A DNA stretch of 64,000 nt from positions 62,001 through 126,000 of the forward strand of contig NZ_LGTE01000005.1 of assembly GCF_001263415.1 (NCBI RefSeq), in the 5' to 3' direction. Source of the DNA: Thermincola ferriacetica (GTDB taxonomy: Bacteria; Bacillota; Thermincolia; Thermincolales; Thermincolaceae). Both the position numbers and the translations under genes were made by a program. The notes under the pieces were generated by a model. That model saw nothing but the letters and a program-made list of their open reading frames with translations. It had not been told where the DNA came from and made no database searches. This document shows positions 54,376 to 63,244 of this stretch, piece after piece (positions within the stretch are counted from its first letter, which is position 1; the number at the start of each line of letters is the position of its first letter).

Positions 54376-55470
54376 ATGAAACCGTTGCCGGAGAACAGGT
54401 CCGAACTTTTCATTACCAGAATGCGATGGCTTGTCGTATTGGGAAGTCCGCTTCTTTTTTACCTTTCAGGTTTAAATACAGGCTTGGTTTTATGGGGCGT
54501 GGTAATTGGCACTGCTCTGGTTAATTTTTATGTTCATTTTTACATGCTGTCGCAGCCCATTAGCCGAAACTGGTCGCACCTTCTGTCCGTTTTAGATACC
54601 CTTTTTGTATCGACCATGCTTTTTTTACGGGGCCAACACCAGACTGACCTCCACCAGTTATACTATTTTCTGATCCTGGTATTGGGAATCCGTTACGGAG
54701 TAAAGAAATATTTCGGTCTTGTTTTCGTTATCAGCATTATTTACCTGGCCGTTTCCTTGACAGGCGCAGCTTTTTACCGTACCGGCATTGACAAAGTACA
54801 ACTGGCTACCCAGTTAATTTACTTTATAGCTTTCGGTATCCTGGCCTCTTTCATTTTGCAGCGGGAATACGAACAACAGCAGGAAAAAGAGGAACTCATC
54901 AAAGAACTGCAGGCGGCATACCGCCAGTTATCTGCCTATAATGCACAAGTGGAAGAAATGGCCACCAAAGACCCTTTGACTGAATTATATAATTACCGCT
55001 ATTTTGTTGGCCGTTTGCGCGAAGAAATCCAGTGGGCGCAAAAGTACAACAAACCTCTTTCCTTAATCCTGCTGGACATTGATTATTTTAAGCAGTTTAA
55101 TGATACCTATGGCCACCCGGCAGGAGATGCCGCGCTGAAAAAAGCGGCCAAAATCTTCCAGGAAAACATCCGTGACCGCGATATAGTGGCCAGGTACGGC
55201 GGCGAAGAATTTTTTGTACTGTTACCGGATACTGCCGTCGATGAAGCTTATCTCTGTGCGGAACGAATCAGGAAAGCCATCGAAAAAACCGATATAAAGG
55301 TGGAAGAAAAAAAAGCCACTGCCAAAATTACTGTTAGCGCAGGTGTGGCAGCTCTTTCAACCGGGACCCGTACTGTTAAAGACCTTCTCCAAGTGGTTGA
55401 CCAGGCCTTGTACCAGGCAAAAAAACTTGGCCGCAATAAAACACAAATTTATAGGCCCGAGGGCTTTTAA
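54376..55470 (+). CDS. Membrane diguanylate cyclase (GGDEF)
   Basis: 364 aa. About five N-terminal transmembrane helices (to residue ~165), a short coiled-coil linker (QREYEQQQEKEELIKELQ), then a GGDEF domain: DPLTELYNYRYF, LILLDIDYFKQFNDTYGH, and the active-site RYGGEEFFVLLP. An RxxD inhibitory site (RDRD) lies five residues before GGEEF, so product inhibition by c-di-GMP is expected. GGAGG lies 12 nt before the ATG, a wide spacing. The sensed signal is unknown. Confidence 0.92.
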   Translation: MKPLPENRSELFITRMRWLVVLGSPLLFYLSGLNTGLVLWGVVIGTALVNFYVHFYMLSQPISRNWSHLLSVLDTLFVSTMLFLRGQHQTDLHQLYYFLILVLGIRYGVKKYFGLVFVISIIYLAVSLTGAAFYRTGIDKVQLATQLIYFIAFGILASFILQREYEQQQEKEELIKELQAAYRQLSAYNAQVEEMATKDPLTELYNYRYFVGRLREEIQWAQKYNKPLSLILLDIDYFKQFNDTYGHPAGDAALKKAAKIFQENIRDRDIVARYGGEEFFVLLPDTAVDEAYLCAERIRKAIEKTDIKVEEKKATAKITVSAGVAALSTGTRTVKDLLQVVDQALYQAKKLGRNKTQIYRPEGF

Positions 55471-55493
55471 ATCCCCGAGCCTTTTTCCGCCTT

Positions 55494-56717
55494 TTACGAC
55501 GCCTTCCCCGTGAGGCCGAAAGCGCTATTATAACAGTCAACGGCTTCCTTTACCCGGCCCAGCTCTTCCATGAGCGCCCCTTTACTGGTCCACGCCCCCG
55601 TATGCCTGGGGTTAAATTCTATAACCCGGTCAAAACAGGCCAGCGCTTCATCATATTTATTCATTTTCGCCAGGCATTCTCCCTTATTTAATAACAGTAT
55701 ATCGTTGCGTGGGTCAATTTCCAGTGCCTGCTCATAAAATCCGAGGGCTTCCTCATGCCTGCCCATGGCATCAAGGCACAAGGCCTTATTATTAATAAGG
55801 GTAACGTCTTTAGGTGCAATCTCCAAGGCTTCATCAAAGCATGCCAGCGCTTCTTCATGCCGCCCGGCTTTGCCAAGGCACGTTCCCTTGTTGCTCAGCA
55901 GGTCCACATCCTTTGGCGCCATTTCCAACGCCCGGTCATAACAAACCAGAGCCATTTCATACCAACCCAGTTCCACCAGGGAATAACCTTTGTTATTCAG
56001 CAGGTCCACAGTGCAATACTCCGCCTTTTCGGCTTCTTCATAATATTCCACCGCTTTTTTGTGGTAACCCACCTTGCTTAAACAAAATCCTATATTAGCC
56101 TTCAGAACAGGTCCGTTATCCTTGAGCTGTTCCAGCCGCAGGAAACATTCCAGGGCTTCCCCGTACTCTCCCAGTTCAATCAGGCACAATCCTTTGGCAT
56201 GCAGGGCTTCCTTGTTTTTCGGGTCATAAATAAGAGCTGTATTGTAACAACTCAGCGCCTCCTTCACCCGCCGTTCAAGGTAATAGCAGTTGCCTTTGGC
56301 CAACAAGGTCTTGACAGATTTCGGTTGCAGCACCAAGGCCCGGTTATAGGAACTTATGGTTTTATCCGATGAACCCAGGTTGGAGTATACCTCTCCCAGC
56401 CACATGAAATATTTGGGTTTATCATTTCTGATTTCGGCCGCCCTTTGAAAATATCTGGCTGCTTCCCGCAGTTGGCCTTTTTTCAGGTGGACATGTCCCA
56501 GCCGGTAGTGGACAATTGACCATGAAGGAGCCATACTCAAAGCTGACAGGTAATTTTCGTGCGCCTTGTCTATTTCGCCCAGGGCTTCATATACAAACCC
56601 TGCCATAGTAAGATAAGCCGGTTTACTGAAAATACTCCTGGCCAGCAGGGCTGACTTTTGCAGCACGCCCACCGGATCAGGCTTGAACTCTTCCTTGGAA
56701 ACCTTACTTTCCAGCAC
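55494..56717 (-). CDS. TPR-repeat protein
   Basis: About 407 aa made of around eleven 34-residue tetratricopeptide repeats (e.g. NKGYSLVELGWYEMALVCYD, NKGTCLGKAGRHEEALACFD), with near-identical consecutive units. No signal peptide or catalytic domain; a protein-protein scaffold is likely. The GTG at 56717 has GGGAGAG 8 nt upstream; the ATG at 56738 lacks a Shine-Dalgarno. Separated from the FNOR gene by a strong terminator. Confidence 0.85.
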   Translation of the reverse strand: MLESKVSKEEFKPDPVGVLQKSALLARSIFSKPAYLTMAGFVYEALGEIDKAHENYLSALSMAPSWSIVHYRLGHVHLKKGQLREAARYFQRAAEIRNDKPKYFMWLGEVYSNLGSSDKTISSYNRALVLQPKSVKTLLAKGNCYYLERRVKEALSCYNTALIYDPKNKEALHAKGLCLIELGEYGEALECFLRLEQLKDNGPVLKANIGFCLSKVGYHKKAVEYYEEAEKAEYCTVDLLNNKGYSLVELGWYEMALVCYDRALEMAPKDVDLLSNKGTCLGKAGRHEEALACFDEALEIAPKDVTLINNKALCLDAMGRHEEALGFYEQALEIDPRNDILLLNKGECLAKMNKYDEALACFDRVIEFNPRHTGAWTSKGALMEELGRVKEAVDCYNSAFGLTGKAS

Positions 56718-56833
56718 AGATTTATCTCTCCCTTCCATAATTGTTGGGGAGAATTTCTATTGTTTTAGCAAGATTCCCTGCTGATTTTTCCAACTTTCGT
56801 ACGTCAAATTCTTGCCTGAAACGATAGCAAAAA

Positions 56834-56860
56834 CCCCCGAAAAGTGTAGCTTTTCGGGGG
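56834..56860 (-). terminator. Terminator of the cooF-cooS-FNOR operon
   Basis: Perfect 11-bp stem CCCCCGAAAAG/CTTTTCGGGGG, 5-nt loop, TTTTTGC on the minus strand, 16 nt after the oxidoreductase stop. Confidence 0.9.
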
Positions 56861-56875
56861 CAAAACCGTTCCTGG

Positions 56876-58132
56876 CTATAAGGCACCTGCAAATTTGGAC
56901 GCTGACAATTTTGGATAATTAATTCGGCCCATACAAATTTCATCTTTATATGTCGATACGTCAACCTGTTCTTTAACCAGGGCAGACAAAATTCCCGCTT
57001 TTTCTGTGCTTCCCAGCAGTATGAAACCAACCAGCTTGTCGTCACGGAAAACAATTCTCCGGTATTCCGGTTTTGCTGCATTTAAGTACTCGTATATTTT
57101 CAACTCCTGACCGGCCCCATTGCTTAAGCCCGCAGCAATAATGGACAGGCCGCCCACATTTACGGAATTCATAGTCAAGGCGCCGGTATATTTTTTCCGC
57201 CTCCCGGCCATATTCATACCGGCGGTTTTTCCTTCCTCAACAGCAGCAGGCCATAAAGGAACCAATTCGGCTGCACCGGCGAGTATCTTCCGCTTTTGGG
57301 CCACATCTCCGGCGGCATATATGTCGGGTATATTGGTCTCCATGTAATCGTTAACCGGTATTCCCCGGTCACATTTAATAGGAGTGTTCATTACCGGTTC
57401 AATATTCGGTCGAACTCCGACAGCCAGGATGACAGCATCTGCCTGCAGGCGGCTACCGTCGGATAACTCCACTTCATTTATGTTGTCGGCCGCATCCTTG
57501 GCCACTTTATTGATGGTTTTTCCAGAGTAAAATTTAATACCGACCTTCCGGGCAAGGCATTCTTCAATTAACTTACCGGCCTTCTGATCCAAAAAACCCG
57601 CCAGTAAATGCGGAGCCAGGCCCACCAAAGATACATCGATGCCTCGTTGGCCCAATGCCTGAGCAGTAGTTACCGCCACCAACCCATCACCTAAAACTAC
57701 CGCCTTTTTTATTATTGGCAGGTTCTGTTCTAAGGTTTTGGCATCGTCCAGGGTCCGCAGGGTATAAATCTGTCCTGCTCCCTCAAAGGTCGCCCTGGGG
57801 ACTATGGCTGATGCTCCTGTGGCAAGCAACAGTTTATCGAACTTAACCGTCTCCCCGTTGGACAGGAGCACCTCCTTTACAGAAGGCCGCACCTGTACCG
57901 CCCTGACACCGGTTTTCAAAGTAATGTTTAAAGCCTTAACCTCAGCCTCGGTCAATAAAAACATCTGGTCTTCCCTCACCCGGCCGGACAGATAATAAGT
58001 CAACAGGCACCGGGAATAAACGCTATGGGGTTCCTCTGTTATGACGGTGATTTCCGCCCTGTCGTCTGCTGCACGGATAGCCCGTACGGCAGCCAATCCG
58101 GCGGCACTAAAGCCAATGATAACGTGTCGCAT
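56876..58132 (-). CDS. FAD/NAD(P)-dependent oxidoreductase linked to CODH (FNOR)
   Basis: 418 aa two-dinucleotide-binding flavoprotein. N-terminal FAD site VIIGFSAAGLAAVRAI, SRCLLTYYLSGRV after it, a NAD-binding KKAVVLGDGLVAVTTAQAL, and the second FAD block IPDIYAAGDVAQ. It resembles NADH:rubredoxin/nitrite reductase-like reductases. In CooF-CooS-FNOR clusters known from anaerobes this enzyme is predicted to move electrons between CooF and NAD(P). It begins 15 bp after the cooS stop, with GGGGGG before the ATG. Confidence 0.88.
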   Translation of the reverse strand: MRHVIIGFSAAGLAAVRAIRAADDRAEITVITEEPHSVYSRCLLTYYLSGRVREDQMFLLTEAEVKALNITLKTGVRAVQVRPSVKEVLLSNGETVKFDKLLLATGASAIVPRATFEGAGQIYTLRTLDDAKTLEQNLPIIKKAVVLGDGLVAVTTAQALGQRGIDVSLVGLAPHLLAGFLDQKAGKLIEECLARKVGIKFYSGKTINKVAKDAADNINEVELSDGSRLQADAVILAVGVRPNIEPVMNTPIKCDRGIPVNDYMETNIPDIYAAGDVAQKRKILAGAAELVPLWPAAVEEGKTAGMNMAGRRKKYTGALTMNSVNVGGLSIIAAGLSNGAGQELKIYEYLNAAKPEYRRIVFRDDKLVGFILLGSTEKAGILSALVKEQVDVSTYKDEICMGRINYPKLSASKFAGAL

Positions 58133-58147
58133 GGGAATCCCCCCATC

Positions 58148-60055
58148 TTATATCCCGAGCTTGGCGCGTTTATCTTTAATGTGCGCGATGATTCCCTGGG
58201 CCGCAGCTATGGGGTCAGTCTCCACATAGAATTTTCCACCCAGCAGGTTTTCGGCCGTTTCTCCCGTGAGCGCGCCGGCCACCACCTGGCTGCCCAGTAC
58301 AGGCGGAACAACACCCAGGTGGGTAAATACTCCCAGTGCCACTGCCCAGGTGCCGATAGCAATAGCCTTTTCATGCTGGTATTCGGGGGCCGATGCTGCT
58401 ACCGGCAGGTCTTTGACGGCTACATTCAGGTAAGCAGCTAATGCTTTGAGCAAGTCGCCGATACGGGAATTATCCACACAACTGCCCATATGCAACACCG
58501 GCGGCAACGGCGCCTTTAACCCGGCTGCCTCGCCCACCGCAGTCAGTACAGCCTTAAGGCTGTCACCGGCGTACTGCAAAGTGGCCTCCGGCGTCAGGAA
58601 ACCTGCCTTCCCAAGGGCATGGGCGGCACAACCGGTGGCAACAACCAGCACGTTGTTTTTCAATAACTCCTTCACCAGGGCTACATGGAAGGAATCCTGC
58701 ACCACCTTGGCGTTGTTGCATCCCACTACGCCGCAAGCTCCCAGAATATTACCGTTAGCAATATTATCAACCAGCGGCTTTAAAGGATTGTCAGCGTTCA
58801 GTTTGGCCAGGGCGCCTACCACAGCCTCTACGCTAAACCCGGCCACTACTTTGGACCTATGACCTGGAATCCTGACCTTCTCCGGGTCTCTGTTTTTAAA
58901 AGCTTCAATAGCTATGCGCACTATTTGCCGGGCTGTTTCATCAACTTTTTCTATATCAAAGGGCACGTGCTCGGCACCGGGTACTTTGGCTATGGGCATG
59001 GTCGTAATCAGTTTGGTATGATAGCAAGCCGTTATGTCAGCCAGGGACGGCATGATGCACTGTACATCCACCACCATGGCATCAACCGCTCCCGTTGTTA
59101 CAGCCAGTTCCTGGGCCAGAAAGTTGGTGGCCAGGGGTACCCCCTGCCGCATCAAAACCTCATTGCCCGTACAGCAGATTCCCGCCAGCTTAATCCCCCT
59201 TGCTCCGGCAGCTATGGCCTCGTTTTCCAGCTTCCGGGCCCACTCCACCACTTTTTCCGACAAGAGGGGAACATGACCGTGAATAATAATGTTAACATAA
59301 TCTGCATCAAGCACACCTAAATTTGCGTCCGATACCACAGGGCTGGGTGTCCCAAAGAGGATGTCCTGAATATCAGTAGCCAGGTGCAGTCCGCCGTAGC
59401 CGTCAACCAAACCCATTTTAACCGTAGCCAGGATCAGGTTGACAGGGTCAGAATCCACACCCATGCTGGTTTGGTGCATGGCCGTGCGGATCTCCCGGTC
59501 AGGATTTTTGGGTAATAAACCCAGCTTACCCCATGTTTCCACTCGCTCGGCGGGAGCAGTGGCAGTTAGCCATTTCATGGGCGCAGCGCCATGGTTGGCA
59601 AAATCAGCAAAGGCTGCCTCCGCGACTTCTCTGGCCAGGGTATTTTTGTCTTTTCCATCCACAGAAATACCTAATTTACCGGCAACAGCCTTTAATTTTG
59701 CCTCATCTTTTATTTCATAGGGCGCCTTCCCCACGGCAGCTTGGTATAAAGCTTCTACTGCCTCATAAGCGTGGTCAATATGGGCCGCTGCCCCACCTGT
59801 CGCGGAACGCAACAGGTTGCGGGCCACCATCAGGTCGGCATTGGCGCCGCATATGCCCTTTTGCGGTCCTTCGCCAAAGGGATCAATACGGCATGGTCCC
59901 TGCACGCAATTTCTACAGCAAATACCCAGCAAACCAAAGCCACATTGGGGCTGTTGACTTGCAAATCTATGCCAAACAGTCTCTAATCCGTCATTCTCCG
60001 CTTTTTCAAGTAATCCCGGAACTGCCGGATCGATAGAAACATCTTTAACACTCAT
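58148..60055 (-). CDS. cooS: Anaerobic Ni-Fe carbon monoxide dehydrogenase catalytic subunit
   Basis: 635 aa, full length. N-terminal cluster cysteines C38, C46, C47, C50, C55 and C69 (CGFGLLGICCRNCVQGPC and GICG) match the D and B clusters; the C-cluster region is intact (IIHGHVPLL His, GICCTGNEV, VDVQCIMPS, GACGVVGCNN, ATGCAAHALG, MGSCVDNSRIGD). It oxidises CO to CO2. No acsB is nearby, so this is a stand-alone CODH rather than the CODH/ACS type. Its ATG directly follows the cooF stop; Shine-Dalgarno GGAGGAGGGG. Confidence 0.97.
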   Translation of the reverse strand: MSVKDVSIDPAVPGLLEKAENDGLETVWHRFASQQPQCGFGLLGICCRNCVQGPCRIDPFGEGPQKGICGANADLMVARNLLRSATGGAAAHIDHAYEAVEALYQAAVGKAPYEIKDEAKLKAVAGKLGISVDGKDKNTLAREVAEAAFADFANHGAAPMKWLTATAPAERVETWGKLGLLPKNPDREIRTAMHQTSMGVDSDPVNLILATVKMGLVDGYGGLHLATDIQDILFGTPSPVVSDANLGVLDADYVNIIIHGHVPLLSEKVVEWARKLENEAIAAGARGIKLAGICCTGNEVLMRQGVPLATNFLAQELAVTTGAVDAMVVDVQCIMPSLADITACYHTKLITTMPIAKVPGAEHVPFDIEKVDETARQIVRIAIEAFKNRDPEKVRIPGHRSKVVAGFSVEAVVGALAKLNADNPLKPLVDNIANGNILGACGVVGCNNAKVVQDSFHVALVKELLKNNVLVVATGCAAHALGKAGFLTPEATLQYAGDSLKAVLTAVGEAAGLKAPLPPVLHMGSCVDNSRIGDLLKALAAYLNVAVKDLPVAASAPEYQHEKAIAIGTWAVALGVFTHLGVVPPVLGSQVVAGALTGETAENLLGGKFYVETDPIAAAQGIIAHIKDKRAKLGI

Positions 60056-60556
60056 TTATTTCCCCTCCTCCTGATAGAAAATGTTGGTCAAATAACTTAC
60101 CCGCCTGTTTTTACTGAAGTCATCAACAGGTAAATACATAATGGCCTTAGTAGGACAAGCCTTTACACATTGCGGATCCCCTGTTTCCGAACACCGGTCG
60201 CACTTGACCGCCACCTTGCCTTGCTTGTCCTGGCCCAGGGCGCCAAAAGGACAGGTCATCACACACATCCAGCAGCCCACACACCTATCGGCATCATGTA
60301 TAACCACACCTGTTTCCGCATCTTTCTTCAAAGCTCCGGCCATGCACGCCTGCACACAGGCAGGTTCCTCGCAATGCCGGCACTGCACAGGAAAATTCAG
60401 GCCGTTCCCCTGTTCAACAAAAACCCGTTTCCGCGGCTTATGCGTTTCCACGATGGCGGTAAACAGGATTTTGGTTACCGAATGTCCAACAGCGCAGGCA
60501 ATTTCACAAGATTTACAGCCAAGGCATCGTTTTACATCGACAAGAATTTGTTTCAA
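60056..60556 (-). CDS. cooF: CooF-like polyferredoxin
   Basis: 166 aa with sixteen cysteines in four [4Fe-4S] motifs: CLGCKSCEIAC, CRHCEEPACVQAC, CVGCWMCVMTC, and CDRCSETGDPQCVKAC. It takes electrons from CooS and passes them to a partner, here probably the FNOR flavoprotein. TTG start with GGGAGGGG upstream; stop adjacent to the cooS start, so translation is coupled. No CooA-type palindrome was seen in the 126 bp upstream. Confidence 0.93.
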   Translation of the reverse strand: MKQILVDVKRCLGCKSCEIACAVGHSVTKILFTAIVETHKPRKRVFVEQGNGLNFPVQCRHCEEPACVQACMAGALKKDAETGVVIHDADRCVGCWMCVMTCPFGALGQDKQGKVAVKCDRCSETGDPQCVKACPTKAIMYLPVDDFSKNRRVSYLTNIFYQEEGK

Positions 60557-60682
60557 GAAAACCCCTCCCTTCCGTTTTCAATTCAATAGGCGATTATTTT
60601 AGGTTAATTATCTATTTTCTGTTTTCTTTTACATTTCCTGTCTGAATTCAACAAAATATTTTTATTTTTCACATAATACAAA

Positions 60683-61720
60683 TTAGGGCGTGTTTTGTGA
60701 CCAGCGTTTTTTCAACAAGAGAATTTTTTCTTCCAGTGACTGGCCTTCTTCCAGCCCCGGACCAACACCCTTTTCGGTTATTTCCTTCACATAACCCGTT
60801 CGTTCCAGATATTGCCGTGCCTTTTTATGGCCGGGTAACCGCTTTAGCACGGCCACAAAGTTTTTGGCAGCCAGTTCTTTTTCCTGCAGGCAAAAATAAG
60901 CATACCCCAGGTAATAATAAGCTGCCGGGTTCCGCTTGTTCAGTTGGATGGATTTGTGCAAAGCGGCTACAGCTTCCCAGTATTGTTTATTTTTTATATA
61001 GGAAATACCCAGGTTTTTCCACAAGTAGGCAGCTTTGGACGAGCACTGTACAGCCTTCCGGTGATTTTTAATTGCTTCAGTGATGTTATTGGTACGCCAG
61101 TGAATGCGACCAATCTGGTCATAGATGTATTCCAGCTTGGGGTTTATTTCGAGGGCTTTTTGGAAAACAGCCAGGGCTTCTGCCGTCTTGTTCATACCCT
61201 GAAACGCCAGGCCCAGTTGGTACCAGGCAAAATCAAAATCAGGATTATAAGCTACCGCCTTTTCCAGGTATTCTTTCGCCTTATCCCACTGACCTAAGGT
61301 ATTATGTACCTTGCCCAGGTAAAAATGTGCCTTGGCGTGGTTACTTTCCAAAGCAATAACTTTTTTCAAAAGTTCCTGGGATTTATCCAGGTCCTTTATT
61401 TCCCAATACAGATAACCGAGCCGGTAATAGGCCTGTACGTAATCAGGATTAATATTGATTGCTCTTTGGAATCGAAGAACGGCATCGTCATATCTTTTCT
61501 CTTTTAAATATATGTAACCCAGCCCGTACTCCGCCAGGTAGAGGTCCGGTTCCACGGCCAGGGCTTTTTGGTAGGTTTCTTCCGCCTCCCTGTACATGCC
61601 GGATTTTGCCAGGGCATACCCTAACCGGAGCAAAGCCGCCGTATCATTGGGGGCATTGGCCACCGCCGTTTTATAAAATTCCACTTGTTGCTTTAAGGAG
61701 TTTTCCTTTGATTCTCTCAT
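60683..61720 (-). CDS. TPR-repeat protein
   Basis: 345 aa with about eight TPR units (LLRLGYALAKSGMYREAEET, YRLGYLYWEIKDLDKSQELL). No signal peptide. C-terminus is charged and non-repetitive. GGGAGG precedes the ATG at wide spacing. Less regular than the TPR protein at 55.5 kb and not an obvious duplicate. Scaffold role presumed. Confidence 0.85.
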   Translation of the reverse strand: MRESKENSLKQQVEFYKTAVANAPNDTAALLRLGYALAKSGMYREAEETYQKALAVEPDLYLAEYGLGYIYLKEKRYDDAVLRFQRAININPDYVQAYYRLGYLYWEIKDLDKSQELLKKVIALESNHAKAHFYLGKVHNTLGQWDKAKEYLEKAVAYNPDFDFAWYQLGLAFQGMNKTAEALAVFQKALEINPKLEYIYDQIGRIHWRTNNITEAIKNHRKAVQCSSKAAYLWKNLGISYIKNKQYWEAVAALHKSIQLNKRNPAAYYYLGYAYFCLQEKELAAKNFVAVLKRLPGHKKARQYLERTGYVKEITEKGVGPGLEEGQSLEEKILLLKKRWSQNTP

Positions 61721-61773
61721 AGGCCAAAATCACCTCCCTAAAGCATATTAGGCAAAGACCGAAGTTATGAAAG

Positions 61774-61803
61774 AAAAAATAAACGTCAGGAAGACGTTTT
61801 TTT
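61774..61803 (-). terminator. Terminator after the 42-aa peptide gene
   Basis: AAACGTC/GACGTTT stem with a 5-nt loop, flanked by A- and T-rich tracts; the small gene's stop codon lies in the stem. Confidence 0.6.
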
Positions 61804-61914
61804 AAGCATTTTATGCAGGGTCTTGTAAAGGGCCACAAACAGGCCGCTGCCCATGATGATCAGCCCGGCGGCTATAAGAAGAGCAATGACGGATACAATT
61901 TGCACCCAAAGCAT
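61786..61914 (-). CDS. 42-aa single-pass membrane peptide
   Basis: One hydrophobic helix (VSVIALLIAAGLIIMGSGLF) followed by a basic tail (YKTLHKMLKKTSS). GAGGTG lies 6-7 nt before the ATG and a terminator follows, which supports translation. It sits between the TPR gene and the repeat cluster. No homologue recognised; toxin-like peptides and stress-membrane peptides both look like this. Confidence 0.6.
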   Translation of the reverse strand: MLWVQIVSVIALLIAAGLIIMGSGLFVALYKTLHKMLKKTSS

Positions 61915-61982
61915 TCGCAACACCTCAATGCTATATATCGGCATTTGCGCAAAATACTTTAGCCATGAAAATTAAGGCGACA

Positions 61983-62100
61983 AATTACCGCTGTACCGGT
62001 GAAACAACCGTTGCTCTAATACTACGAAATGCCGCTGTGGAGGTAAACAACCGTTGATTCACCATACAGCGGCTATTGCTGTTACAAAACAACTTACGGC
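61983..62100 (+). repeat. Three repeats at exact 44-nt period, related to the element at 1 kb
   Basis: CCGCTGT/TTGCTGT anchors occur at 61988, 62032 and 62076 (44 nt apart each), each followed by an AAACAAC word. The first unit (61983-62017) is nearly identical to 972-1005. The second contains a perfect 8-bp palindrome GCCGCTGT/ACAGCGGC (62031-62038 against 62065-62072). It ends at the ABC permease stop codon. Spacers are too short and the repeats too variable for CRISPR. Confidence 0.65.
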
Positions 62101-62103
62101 TAC

Positions 62104-63237
62104 TCAATCCAGACGTTTACTCAGGCGGAGGGCGGCCATGGTAATGATGGAAACACTGAAAGCCGCAAGGATAGAAGCGTTTTTCCAAATGTACTCCAGA
62201 CCGACACCTTTTAAAATTATGCCTCGCAAAATTTCCAGGAAATACGTAAGCGGCAGTAAGGCACCCAGGAACTGCACAAAAGGCGGCATAGAATCCCTGG
62301 GAAACATAAACCCCGACAGCAGTACACTGGGTAACATCAGCAAAATACTCATCTGCATGGCCTGCAACTGGGTTTTTGCTACCGTGGAGATGAACATACC
62401 GAAACCTAAAGCCGCCAGTAAAAATACAAACGACAAAAACAAAAGAAGGAAAAGATTTCCCCTTACAGGAACATCAAACCAGAAGGTTCCCACCATGAGG
62501 GCCAGCAGGACATCCATAAAGGCTATCACCACGTAGGGAACCAACTTTCCGGCAACAAGTTCAACGGGCTTTACCGGGGTAATAATCAACTGCTCCAGTG
62601 TTCCCCGCTCCCTTTCCCTCACCAGGGCAAATCCGGTGAGCATAACGGTAATATTCTGCATAATCAAGCCGATCAACCCCGGGATATTAAATTTTACACT
62701 TTCCATGTCCGGGTTATACCATATTCTGTAGCGCAAATCGATGGACTGCCGGGCATCAACGGGCAGCCCCGTTTTTTTGATATCCTGCAGCTTCAAAACA
62801 AAGGATTTATGCTGGGCTATTACCTGAGCCGCAGACAGGGCCGTCCTGGCCACCAAGGGGTCGGACCCGTCCACCAGCAACTGCACCTGAGCGCTGTCCT
62901 TCCGCTTCAACCGTTTGGTATAATCGGGCGGAATAATCAGGCCCGCCTTGGCCGTACCGCTGTCGATCTTGCTCTCCACATCCCTGTAATATTCAACAAA
63001 CTCCTGGATAATAAAATATCCCGAATTGGTAAAGGCATCCACTAACTGCCGGCTTTCCGCTGTTTTGGCCTGGTCAAATACTACTATAGATATATTCTCT
63101 ACGTCTGTCGTAACAGCATAGCCAAACAACAAAAGCATCATTACCGGCATAACAAAAATAATGGCTAAACTGGCCCTGTCCCTTTTTATCTGGATTATTT
63201 CTTTCACTATGATAGAACGCAGCCTTTGCCAGTTCAT
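62104..63237 (-). CDS. ABC-2 type exporter permease
   Basis: 377 aa. One N-terminal helix (LAIIFVMPVMMLLLFGYAV), a large extracytoplasmic domain (~130 residues), then five C-terminal helices with the ABC-2 signature region RERERGTLEQLIITPVKPVE. YhhJ/YbhR-like drug or lipid exporter; substrate unknown. ATG at 63237 with AAGGAT upstream; the longer frame overlaps the ATPase gene. Downstream partner of the ATPase gene at the right edge. Confidence 0.9.
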   Translation of the reverse strand: MNWQRLRSIIVKEIIQIKRDRASLAIIFVMPVMMLLLFGYAVTTDVENISIVVFDQAKTAESRQLVDAFTNSGYFIIQEFVEYYRDVESKIDSGTAKAGLIIPPDYTKRLKRKDSAQVQLLVDGSDPLVARTALSAAQVIAQHKSFVLKLQDIKKTGLPVDARQSIDLRYRIWYNPDMESVKFNIPGLIGLIMQNITVMLTGFALVRERERGTLEQLIITPVKPVELVAGKLVPYVVIAFMDVLLALMVGTFWFDVPVRGNLFLLLFLSFVFLLAALGFGMFISTVAKTQLQAMQMSILLMLPSVLLSGFMFPRDSMPPFVQFLGALLPLTYFLEILRGIILKGVGLEYIWKNASILAAFSVSIITMAALRLSKRLD

Positions 63238-63244
63238 AAAATTA

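Noticed and set aside
56722-57081. 119-codon minus-strand ORF
   Set aside because: It lies in another frame over the oxidoreductase 3' end and the operon terminator; no supporting features.
60557-60682. CooA/CRP-type operator upstream of cooF
   Set aside because: No TGTCA-N6-TGACA-like palindrome could be found in this AT-rich spacer; any promoter here is too weak to call.
61983-62100. Possible CRISPR array
   Set aside because: Repeats are imperfect, the gaps would be under 20 nt, and no cas gene is present in the window.
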